The notes beneath the pieces are model-generated. The model saw only the letters and a list, made by a program, of their open reading frames with translations. It ran no database searches and was not told the DNA's origin. The position numbers and the translations under genes were made by a program. Shown here piece after piece: positions 55,336-64,000 of a DNA stretch of 64,000 bases; position 1 is the stretch's first letter, and every line of letters starts with the position of its first letter. Source of the DNA: Oscheius sp. JU75 (lineage: Eukaryota > Nematoda > Chromadorea > Rhabditida > Rhabditidae); NCBI GenBank assembly GCA_037178855.1, contig JASJZC010000004.1, forward strand, positions 3,658,001 through 3,722,000. Direction: 5' to 3'.

Positions 55336-58300
55336 TTAAAAATTGGATTCAAAACTTCGAATCATTGGGAAAGATGGACTACGATCTAGACGTCGACGAG
55401 GCAACGAATTGAGCAGATTACTGATCTCCGAGAAAGCTGGTCGATCGTCGCCCGAAAAACTCCAACAGCGCATCAGAATTTCCAAGATCTGAACATGAAA
55501 CATCGTAGCCAAGGAACATACGAAACATACCCTTGGCTTCGCCTCTTTGCTCGTCTTGATATTATGGAGGGGCGGTTTCAGTCCGTGTCCTACGATGTAA
55601 ATAATCCTGTCAGGATGTTCCTTCGCGAATGGAAAAGTGTACGTCAACAGCTCGTACCACACAGTACTGAAACAAGAATAGGATAATGAGTGAAGAAAAG
55701 CGAACCCGAAGGAGTAGGCGTCGGACTTTTCGGTATAGGGCAGCTCACGGCCATCTACAGCAATCGATTGGATGATTTCCGGAGCTTGATAGACAAGCCA
55801 ATGTTGTGACACTTGAATGGAATTCTCTCTTGGTGGATAGCGAAGTCTTTTCATGCTGGCTAGGCCGAAGTCGGTAATGACAACTTTGTAGTTGTTCTCA
55901 ATGAAGACGTTTTTCGTGCGCAGATCCTTGTGTAGAATTTTCTTCGTGTGCAGATACGATATGCCCTGAAATTTGAAGATCCTTTGAGAAGTACCAGCCG
56001 TCTTTTTGCCTTCAGTTTGCATTGGCGGCTGCGTCGCTTCGTAGTAACAAAAGGCTCCCAGTGGTTTCATTGCGACAAAGGCAAAGTCCTACATAGAGCG
56101 CATGCAAAGTTGACTTGCCACCCAATATTGACACTAACTTTTCTAGACAACACAACTTCTGGGCAACATAATTGGCACGCTTTCGTTTCGTAGTGACGCA
56201 CAGATAGACTGACATACACAATTGAGCTTTAATAGTAGAGAGATTACCTGACATATTTGAGTAGCAATATGGTGTGCAGTGCCTAATTCCAACTTTTCCT
56301 TGGTCTCGTGGAGGATGCGATATAAGGATTGGCCTTTGCAGAGACTCATCACGATCGCAAGACGGCCTTCCTCCATGCAGCAGCCAAGTAATAGGACAAT
56401 GTTGTCGTGGCGAGTGTTCTAAATATATAGTTGAAGAAAATGCATCGAATAAAAAACCTTATGAGCGGCCACTTCGGCTTTGAATTCGTCCAATCGTCTA
56501 GATTCCTCGATATGATCCATGTTGAGAAATTTGACGGCCACATCTCCGAAGTGGTATCCACGAAGGACGTCGCCAAATCGACCATGACCGAGCAGAGGAT
56601 TAGGATTCTTCTTGAACTCGATATCGGCTAGTGCAATTGTGACTTCTTTCCATCCGGCCTGCGGGTTTCCGCCTCGTATTGTGCTCATTGTCCATCTATG
56701 ACGATCCCAGGTATGACCAGGAGAACGACCACCATTCGAACCATCGCTCAGCGTCAGATCAGTGCCAGCACTTCCTGTAGAGTCGCCAATGACAGTTCCT
56801 TCGCTGCTGTCCAAACGTTGATCAGCAGTTCTCGGCATTTCTGGACTGTCTCCGGTTCCTTCGGGTAGAACTATGTCCGGAATTTCGACTTCCTGTACAG
56901 TATCCGGGAAGGTGAATCGGCTTTTAGAAGATGGAGGAGCAGTGAACTGTGTATAAGGACTGGGCAGCGTTCCCATGCCTAAAGCGACTAAAATGAGAAG
57001 AGAATAATGTGAGTGCTCTGTTTTTCCATATTTTGTAGCCTTTTGTTATAAGACGACAAAAAGCAAACCTAATGCAGCAGGAGTACTTGGTGCGGAACTA
57101 TTGGTCGAAGACGAACTGTCAGCGACATTGTTCACTTCGGGAGGGAAGGGGAAAACCGTCTCTTGCATTGGTGTATCGTTCCATATACTCTAAATATTGT
57201 CTGTTCAAACGAAATTTCGAAGCAGATACCGTATTATGCTGAGAGATTAATCGTTCGACCCAGTGTCGCAGGTGATCAGGCGTCAGTCCACACGTATCTC
57301 CAATTCTACTCTTGCACTGAGTATGCACCTTCCATTTGCAAGATTTACACTTTTCCCACGAGCTGACAAAGCCCAATCCAAGTGGACGCTGGCATACTGT
57401 ACATGCTGAATTGTACTTTGATTAGAGAATCCTTGGAAAACTTACTCTGGTCACTCATTAGGCGCAGCTTGGTCGATCGATGCCATTTATGAGGGATTGC
57501 ATGGTTCATTCGTGAGAGCTGCGGCGACCTTTGCGATCCGTCCATATTATCTGGAAAAAGGTGTTAGCTTTGGAGATGGGAGGAAAATATGGAGCTAGCA
57601 CTTCGAAAACTGACCGAATTGTAGGCTGACGGAATGAGTGACACGCGAATTGACGCCCAATGTCGGAGTCGAATGAGTAGACGTGCTCAATGGTGATGCC
57701 GGGGACAATGTGGTTCGACCAGTCAGGACAGACAGTGAGCCGCTGCCAGAAGCCGATCGACTGAAAGAAATCAATTGAGAAAGAGACGGAGTTGAAGGTT
57801 GCGGGAACTAATGCTATGTGGACGAGGTTTCACAACAACTTCGTGATTATCTGAGAAAAGGCCAAAATCTTAATTTTTGTTTTGAAGGTCTCGAGAACAA
57901 ATTTTAGTGAATGATAGTGTTGTTTGGAAGTGGCATCGGGTAAAACGTAGTCAAGGAAGTGGCGCCCCGTTCATTCCAATCCATGAAATGTAAACAAATA
58001 GCTGCTGGACATTTGACTTGCCTCTTTTCTCTCTTCAGTAACCCCATTTTGTAAGTAGATTTAAGAGAGAAGGAATATATAGCGCTGTGAAGTAGACTAG
58101 AGCAGATCAACGTGCATGTTATGTAGATATTTTCGGGTCAACCTGCTTGAACATGTGGCGTGGCTGCAGCGTAAGAGCATAGCGCAAAAACAAGGCGAAA
58201 ATGAGGGGAGAGGGAAATCAGTTCAACAGCTCACGGGTTATCGTCAACTGCAAGAAAATCGGAAATCTTGACAAGTCGCCTACATTGACCGGTTTTCGCT

Positions 58301-59849
58301 GAGCCACGCAAACTCGCCACTCGATACACACCACCCGTCTTGACCTCTTTGCCAACTAACTATCCATTCTTCCCATTTTAAAAGAAACTTGCCTATGTCC
58401 AGGAGTTGAAGGGCTTGGCGAGCCAGGGAACGAGCCAGATCCGGAACACGATGGAATTAAGAGTTCAGCCGAACCGGGCGATTCTCTTCCACAATTCCTG
58501 CATATTTATTACGGTTTTCCACAAAAATTAATGCTCACCTCTGATCAACAGTCGTGACAACAAATCGAGGACTGTTCAATGGGCTGGCTGACTCAACACT
58601 AGTTCCTCGTAGACTGGTTGTACGAGCTGAAATGCGAATTATTAAAAGGTTATTATGTTTTGATTTTGTTACCCTGATGAGTAATGAAATACGTACCTAG
58701 ACTAGGAGCCACCTTCACGGACCACGATAGCTGTTTTTCGGTAAAGTTAACATCGTCTCGTCTGCCTGAAAATGCTTGTCTTATCATTTGCCAATGAAAC
58801 GCTCTTCGATTGGAGCTCATTTCAACTAGTTGCTTCTTTGTATTTTCTTTATAGGTTTACTTCTCGCGCAAACTATTACGTTCTGGTTATGTTGTCAGAG
58901 CAAGGTTTACAGCAATGAAATCACACGAGATTCCCGTATTAGGAAACTTTTTTTCTTATTCCAATATATATTGTCAACCCGTTGCCTGTAACAAGATTGA
59001 ACAGCTCTTCAGTAGAAGATAAATTATTAGCCGTTTTTCAAAAAGGGCTGCTCAACACACCCACCAAAGGTGATGCAAAAACAGTCGAAAATCATGGAAA
59101 TATTGGGTGCACATAGGCCAGTTAGGGGAAATATATCGACCGATGGAAAACGACTCGTGCACTTGGTCGCTAGGAATCAGTCGACGCGCCGACAGTGATG
59201 GATCATTGCCACAAGTGTACAAGCGGGTTAAGACTGAAGAAAACCTAAGAGTCTTAACACCAACCTTGAAGAACGTCGAAGTATGTTCTGACTGCCTCAC
59301 AGGATTTGAGAACGCGACGCTTGGACTCGGGTGAGTAGCGTCCTCGTTCTGCGAGAGATTTTACCTGTATTATAAAGTAAGAATGAGTACAAAAGAAATG
59401 AAAACCTCGTTATCTGGTAGTTGAATGAGTGCGAGAACATCATGGTAGCCGAGCAGCCTGAAAATTCGGAATGAAATCCGTATATATGTAACAAACTGTA
59501 TGTGTCGAATGTTTGTGGCAGACAGACCGACTACTCGAAGCCATTCGTGCATCTGGGGTCGGATTCCATTCCGAATACGCGGACGAAGACTCAGTGCCTT
59601 ACAAAGAGCTTTTACCACTTCGCCCTGAATGATATATGCTTGACAAGTATTCCAAAACTGACCTCGAGAATGACGATATCAGCTTCATTCAGTTTAGCAG
59701 TTTCGTCTTGGTATTTTCGAACCAGTTTATCGTACTGTACAAGAGCCTGCTCATAGTCACCACTGGAGCCGCTTGTACTTGCTCCCTCCTGAATTTGCAA
59801 CTGATCTGACCAAGAAAGAAGGACCTACATTGACTGCGGAGTCTCCCAT
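55336..59849 (-). CDS. ksr: Kinase suppressor of Ras (KSR)
   Basis: Seventeen exons: 59829-59849, 59663-59800, 59497-59624, 59407-59458, 59301-59364, 58697-58765, 58539-58626, 58393-58497, 57615-57760, 57446-57550, 57230-57405, 57069-57189, 56458-56987, 56248-56418, 55706-55965, 55531-55666 and 55336-55488. They total 2463 nt (820 aa). KSR is the Raf-MEK-ERK scaffold. The N-terminal CA1 coiled-coil/SAM region (about 10-150) contains ALVQYDKLVRKYQDETAKL. A Ser/Thr/Pro region follows. The C1 zinc domain (about 288-340) has HAIPHKWH, CTVCQRPLG, CKSCKWKVHTQC and GDTC. The pseudokinase-type domain (about 522-800) has GHGRFGDVLRG, DVAVKFLN, HKDLRTKN, DFGLAS and YQAPE. Lys and DFG are kept, with HKD for HRD as usual in KSR. 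One intron (57761-58392) has an AG|GCAAGT donor. Intron 1 is only 28 nt. Confidence 0.93.
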
Positions 59850-60732
59850 TTAGGAACGGAAAATGGTCACTTGATTGGTACTATGCTCACCAGTGACCAT
59901 TCAACACGTGTCCTGAAAGAACACTATCGAGGCATATTACTGAAGAAGAATACATCGTGAGGAAATGAATACAATTTGAATGAGATCAGACAATTTTTTC
60001 CCCTTAGAAACAAATCTACTGAATCACAATCACTGTTTCAACTAGTGTTCGTCAAAAGATAAAATTGGTAAGAAAAAGATAACAGTGTACTTGTTTTCTG
60101 CTCTACGAGCCGCAAAAAGTTCTCACTTTTTGTGGGAGGAGCGAGGCGCTGTCATGGAAACGCGGCTAGTGGTAAACAGCGAGCAGCTGACGCCTAGTCC
60201 AGATGACTCGGAAATTAGCAAAGAATTGAATGTTTTTGGACAAGAGTAACGGTGATAACTTTCAGCATTTTTATGTTGCTGAGCTCGCAGAACAAAGATA
60301 GAAGAAAGAGAGTAAGAATGACATACGGATTAAGAATCACAAACCTGGCCAGCCAGGCCAAGTTGATGATCAAAGGCGCGCGTTGTTTACAAGCCTAGCC
60401 TGGCCGGTGAGGCCAGGGCGCGCTCAGCGAGCGAACTTGGCCTGGACAAACCTGGCCAGCGCGAACATTTCGGTCAGGTTTGCGCTGCCTCTTCGGATAC
60501 TGAAAATGAGTAAAACAGAAATCCAAAATTGCACAATCCCGCCACTTTGCGAAAAAGTAGATACAGTTTATGCGCCAATTTGAAGCTCTTGATCAATTCA
60601 ACATAATTTTCCTGTTTCGTAGTTATTTGAAAAAAAAATGCCTTAGCGAACGACTTCACACTTCTGTCTATGTATATTTCACTTGCATTCTAAAATTTGT
60701 GCAGAGCGAACCTTGTTATTGATAGTTTTCAG
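59850..60732. promoter_or_regulatory. Divergent promoter region of KSR and the RNPS1-like gene
   Basis: About 880 nt separates two outward-reading starts. The centre-right part holds a fold-back repeat at 60343-60459. The right end has the acceptor GTTTTCAG immediately before the RNPS1-like ATG. No gene is seen. Confidence 0.45.
60343..60459. repeat. Fold-back repeat rich in CCTGGCC
   Basis: The left arm ACCTGGCCAGCCAGGCCAAG (60343-60362) is mirrored by AACTTGGCCTGGACAAACC at 60434-60452 plus a further CCTGGCC. Between them lies an inner palindrome CCTGGCC-GGTGA-GGCCAGG (60399-60417). The RNA or single strand could form a nested stem. The surrounding sequence is AT-rich, so this GC-rich patch looks inserted. 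Confidence 0.55.
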
Positions 60733-61712
60733 ATGTCGAACGGCGACAGAAAGCGCCGCTCTCGTTCCTCGAGCAGCTCGTCCAGTTCATCTAGCAGGTA
60801 AAGCTTATTTTTTTCACACTTTTTGAAGTATAAACCTAGTAATACCAGCGGCGGATCATCTTCTTGTTCCTCGAGCGGATCCAGTGTGTCCCGTTCACGA
60901 TCTCCTAGGAAAAATAGAAACTCTGGAAAAGTAGGATATTCTATTTGTTCTGCCAAGTACTCTTTCTAGAGTCCGGTTCATCGCCGATCGCCTAGCCCTC
61001 GTCGCTCATCTGGTAGAGAAGGAGCTCGCGCTGATCGAGTTGGCCGTACATCCCGCCACTCTCCTATTCGTCGTTATTTTTCTCCTCGTCGTCGTCGCAG
61101 CGGAAGCCGTGGAGCCGGTGATAGACGTCGTACCTCTCCCAAAAAGTAAGTTCCTCTTCGCTATCAAACTGTTGTTAGATCTTCTCCTCGTCGCGACATC
61201 TCACCTCGCAAACAAAGCCCAGTTCGCAAAGTTACAATCGACAATCTCTCTCCCAACGTGAAGAAGGAGCATTTGGACGAGATCTTCTCGATATACGGCA
61301 CTATCGTGAACTCTGACCTACCTGTGAATCTTCATCATAAACATCTCAATCGCGGTCATGGCTGGGTAGAATTTGCAAAAAGTGAGGAAGCTGAGAAGGT
61401 ACCACTCCTTTTTTCTTGAGCCTCCATCTTTCAGGCTGTCAAATTTATGAATCATGGTCAAGTCGACGGGAAAGTAATTACTGTCGAAATTAGCGAAGCC
61501 AGACAGCTACGCAGTGTCCACAACGCTCGTTCTCCTGCTAAGAGAAGCCCCGCCCGCAGAAGGTAACCATTCATTTATTCCTTATGAAGAACTTCGTTGG
61601 ATTCAGCTCTCCGCGTGGACGTAATGTTCCTTCTGATACTCGTCGCCGTTCTTCTCCTCGTAGAAGTTCTGGTGCCAACGATGTGCCTTTGGGTAGCCGT
61701 CGTCGTTCCTAA
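60733..61712 (+). CDS. RNPS1: RNPS1-like SR-related RNA-binding protein (exon-junction/ASAP factor)
   Basis: Six exons, 60733-60797, 60849-60930, 60970-61145, 61179-61398, 61435-61562 and 61607-61712, encode 258 aa. An N-terminal Ser/Arg-rich region (RKRRSRSSSSSSSSS; SPRRSSGREGARADR) is followed by one RRM: RNP2 KVTIDNLSP, then VKKEHLDEIFSIYGTIVNSD, RNP1-like GHGWVEFAK, and DGKVITVEISEA. It ends in a short RS tail (SRRRS). This matches RNPS1, a component of the ASAP/PSAP complexes that binds the exon junction complex and regulates splicing. It is smaller than human RNPS1 (305 aa). The ATG is directly after a TTTTCAG acceptor. A poly(A) signal is at 61794. Confidence 0.9.
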
Positions 61713-61793
61713 ATCCCTAAGACGGTCTCTAACCTAATTGTATCGCTCTCATCGACCAATGTAATTCGACAGTTCGTTGTTATCCTAGTATGA

Positions 61794-61799
61794 AATAAA
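61794..61799 (+). terminator. Poly(A) signal of the RNPS1-like gene
   Basis: AATAAA lies 82 nt after the RNPS1-like stop, just before the convergent membrane-protein gene. Confidence 0.6.
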
Positions 61800-61851
61800 G
61801 TTTCAATTCAAACGCTTGTGCTGAAAACATTCATTTCGATACTCTCATTAT

Positions 61852-62395
61852 TTAGAAGCCAGGTCCCTCGCGAAGATTGATGTCCTGAAGTGCGTCGTGG
61901 TCCATTTCGAATTCGGTCTTCTCCAAAAAACTCGTCTCAACGTCTCCGAAGTCTTCCTCACGAAGATCCCTGAACAAATCCGACGTCTTCAGGTCTTCGT
62001 CACTTGTGTCGTTTTCCTCCTCACTGAGTTTCGTTTCCTGTTCATCCAGTCCGTCCGCCAGCTGTTCCTCTGTCATGAATTCTTTCTTCTCCTCCGCTAT
62101 CGTGACGAAGGAATGAATGTCATGGTAGACAATGAGCATCCAGAGGAAGAGTTTCTCGCGCGAATTGCCCAACTGAAGAGGATATTGACGAGAGACGAAC
62201 AGGTAGGCGGTGAGAAAAAGCACCGAGGCTAGATAGACGTGGAAGAGCAGATAGAAGGCGAAACATTCGAATGGAAGTTGGAGGCTGTCCGACAGAAGAA
62301 ATTTCTGAAGACGAGTTCATTTAGAAAGGAACAAAACTAACGACTGAACTGAGGGCGAAAAGCAAGGACTCTTCAAGCCCGTTTTGCTCGTACAT
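61852..62395 (-). CDS. Small membrane protein with acidic cytosolic tail, unknown function
   Basis: Two exons, 62342-62395 and 61852-62304, encode 168 aa, separated by a 37-nt intron. The N-terminal third has one or two hydrophobic helices (FECFAFYLLFHVYLASVLFL continuing into TAYLF, and KLFLWMLIVYHDIHSFV). The remaining half is strongly acidic (EEQLADGLDEQETKLSEEEN; DTSDEDLKTSDLFRDLREED), ending NLREGPGF. No cleavable signal peptide is clear, and the first helix probably acts as an anchor. I do not recognise the family. It lies 145 nt downstream of the SH2 gene on the same strand and may share its transcript. Confidence 0.7.
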
Positions 62396-62540
62396 GACTC
62401 TTGTTGTGTTATGAAGTCTTATTCTCCTTCGAAAGCTATATTTATATGAATATATTGGAAATATTAGTGCGATTGTTCTAGTATTCTACTCGAAAGGAAC
62501 AAGAGAATGCATACAGATTGATTTATTTTCCGTTGTTTCT

Positions 62541-62903
62541 CTAGATCTGGAGGTCGCCTTCGTTTTCATTCGGCAGAAGAGTAATCCGTCCAGTAGAGAT
62601 GTCGAGGCAACGGTAGATGGAGTAGTGTGTGATGAGGTGTTCAACTGACGAAAAAGAGCGACCGGAAGAGTCCTCAGCCATCCACCAGTTGTTGTTCTTC
62701 TTCCGGATACGATAGCGACTGACTTGGCCAGTCTCGTCCTTGTATCCCAGATGCAGTCTGACGACGAGCTGATCATTCTCTTCCAGCAGGTAGAACAGAC
62801 AGATTTCGTCTATTGTTAGCGATTCTGCGAGCTGTTCTCTTGTCAACGAGTCTCGCCAATAATGGAATGTTTGACTGTCAGGAGACAGTCCACTCGGATC
62901 CAT
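62541..62903 (-). CDS. Orphan SH2-domain protein of PI3K-p85 type, without the FLVR arginine
   Basis: This single-exon frame of 120 aa is almost entirely one SH2-like domain. The order of elements follows p85-type SH2: YWRDSLTREQLAESL (αA), IDEICLFYLLEEN (βB, where FLVRES is expected), RYRIRKKNNNWWMAED (βC-βD), SFSSVEHLITHY (αB) and CLDISTGRITLLPNE (C-terminal strand). The phosphotyrosine-binding Arg is replaced by Leu, so phosphopeptide binding is doubtful. An in-frame stop precedes the ATG, so no upstream domain is fused without splicing. A second frame (63094-62846, MSVLVVVLLQVDFI...) overlaps the 5' part out of phase. The membrane-protein gene follows 145 nt downstream. Confidence 0.65.
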   Translation of the reverse strand: MDPSGLSPDSQTFHYWRDSLTREQLAESLTIDEICLFYLLEENDQLVVRLHLGYKDETGQVSRYRIRKKNNNWWMAEDSSGRSFSSVEHLITHYSIYRCLDISTGRITLLPNENEGDLQI

Positions 62904-63915
62904 CGTCTCTTGTTCTCTTGCGCTTCTCGTACTCGGTCAGAGAGTGATATCCAGTCTGCGCACGGTCCGAATTGTCCGCATTCAGACGTCGATTCCCCAA
63001 GTCGACCAGAATAAGACTTCTTCAGAGTGTAGGAGGGCGGAGTTCTGCTCCTGATGAAATCTACTTGGAGTAGGACAACCACAAGGACTGACATCTATCA
63101 CTGGATGGACGAGTCGAATGTGAACTCGTCAAAAGATAAATCATGACATGTCAGATGTTCAACGATTAGACTGTTATTGACAGCAAAGGAGCTTCAAGGA
63201 GGCTTTTAGACCAATTACAGTGCGGACCTGTCCAGCAACATAATTGATCTCTTTTTCCGCACAGCTCCATTAGAGTCTCCTCTTTCCCTTCCACCTCCTT
63301 TTGTGCCTAAAATGTTGCCGCAAGCTGGGCGATTCACACCTTTCCGCTACTTTCTCCCAAGGGCATACTTCCAGTTCTCTGGACCACGTCTGTACTTTCC
63401 TTTCTCCTCTTTTTCAATTTCGTCTTGGGTTCAGTCATAAGAGAGACGATCAGTCAACAGTCTGGATAATTACTCTCTGCGGGAGGCGGTGGTTGCAATT
63501 CATTCCGCGACCCCAAATTTTCAAGAACTACCTGATCTGTGACGGGATTTCCGTTTTATTCCATTCATCTCATAACATTTTGCTTGTCATTTCGAAGAGT
63601 GATCTGAGAGTGAGAGACATTATTTGTCCGTTCTCAGCTAAAACAAAGAAATACGCTTAGAAAGAGAGATTGAACAAAACTTTAGCTCGGAACAAATTAA
63701 TTATGCGATTTTACCACTTTCACAAAGATGTACTCTTCCTTCGCGTTGTCTCTCGAGCCTTGACCCTCGGCGTGGATTTTTATAATATCGGCTAATCCCG
63801 GCTGAGTTTGGCTGAATGGGGGTCGGTGGCAAGGTCGAGCCTCTAATTACCATGGCCGTGTCATTCTTCCCATTTCCACTTGAGACGCTTCTTCTCGCCC
63901 AAGGGATTCTTTCAG
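62904..63915. other. Region between the SH2 gene and the terminal gene
   Basis: About 1 kb contains one open frame on the plus strand (63301-63660), Cys- and Phe-rich without a recognisable domain or splice sites. On the minus strand, a frame with a signal-peptide-like start (MSVLVVVLLQVDF, 63094) overlaps the SH2 gene. I do not support either as a gene. The divergent promoters of the SH2 gene and the terminal gene should be here. Confidence 0.4.
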
Positions 63916-64000
63916 ATGATTCCGTCTACCCGAGTGCTTTCAGTCTTCCTCATATGGCTCAATACAGTAGGTCGATTCGTATCCGCGAATTACGAACTTT
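63916..64000 (+). CDS. Start of a secreted or membrane protein (cut by window end)
   Basis: An ATG directly after the acceptor TTCTTTCAG opens a frame running to the window end: MIPSTRVLSVFLIWLNTV then GRFVSANYEL. The first 24 residues look like a signal peptide, with likely cleavage near VSA. Only 28 residues are visible, so the family cannot be told. The acceptor could be a trans-splice site or the end of an upstream intron. Confidence 0.5.
   Translation, partial: MIPSTRVLSVFLIWLNTVGRFVSANYEL

Noticed and set aside
62846-63094. Minus-strand frame with signal-peptide-like start MSVLVVVLLQVDF
   Set aside because: It overlaps the SH2 gene out of frame, and no intron joins it in phase to the SH2 domain. 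Only weak evidence that it is translated.

Overview
This is eukaryotic DNA, very probably from a nematode. Nearly every gene is split by introns of about 27-80 nt with GT/AG ends and TTTCAG-like acceptors. Many start codons lie 0-30 nt after an AG acceptor, as expected for spliced-leader trans-splicing. The families present also fit: NR4A-type NHR-6, LIT-1/NLK, an NRF-6-type acyltransferase, a secreted CAP protein, KSR and a serpentine 7TM receptor. I see no bacterial, viral or organellar genes and no CRISPR array. The species cannot be named from this sequence. I assembled the exon models by hand; for each full model the splice phases close and the summed length divides by three.

Layout. 0.3-1.5 kb: proteasome lid subunit Rpn6 (+). 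2.3-3.8 kb: unassigned coding-like pieces. 3.8-5.1 kb: serpentine 7TM receptor (+). 5.5-11.3 kb: nhr-6 (-), 13 exons. 11.3-19.6 kb: a gene-poor stretch ending in a degenerate inverted-repeat element. 19.6-20.5 kb: unknown small gene (+). 21.5-25.3 kb: ankyrin-type calcium-independent phospholipase A2 (+), convergent with lit-1 (-, 26.0-36.9 kb), which has a 7.4 kb intron. 36.9-41.2 kb: intergenic. 41.2-43.7 kb: NRF-6-like membrane acyltransferase (+), then a CAP protein (+). 44.6-46.8 kb: NFATC2IP/Rad60-like protein followed by the SSU72 CTD phosphatase (-). 47.1-51.7 kb: coiled-coil protein, C2H2 zinc-finger protein and an aberrant CK1-family kinase (+). 51.8-59.8 kb on the minus strand: KSR, mitochondrial ribosomal protein L17 and LRRC47, read in that order. 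60.7-61.7 kb: RNPS1-like splicing factor (+). 61.9-62.9 kb: an orphan SH2 protein, then a small acidic membrane protein (-). 63.9 kb to the end: start of a secreted or membrane protein (+).

How genes may work together. Most are housekeeping or signalling genes with no obvious shared pathway. Several same-strand pairs are only 35-162 nt apart and look like operons: coiled-coil to zinc finger, NFATC2IP to SSU72, L17 to LRRC47, and SH2 to membrane protein. The CAP gene has its own TATA box despite its close upstream neighbour. KSR is a MAPK-pathway scaffold and LIT-1 a Wnt/MAPK kinase.

I did not find a convincing new multi-gene system. The most unusual items are: a p85-like SH2-only protein lacking the phosphotyrosine-binding arginine; GC-AG introns in KSR and the phospholipase; an nhr-6 ligand-binding domain that ends before helix 12; a THE instead of TQE activation motif in LIT-1; a CK1-family kinase with DCA in place of DFG; an inverted-repeat element enclosing a TGACAG-rich array; and a dispersed repeat present three times.
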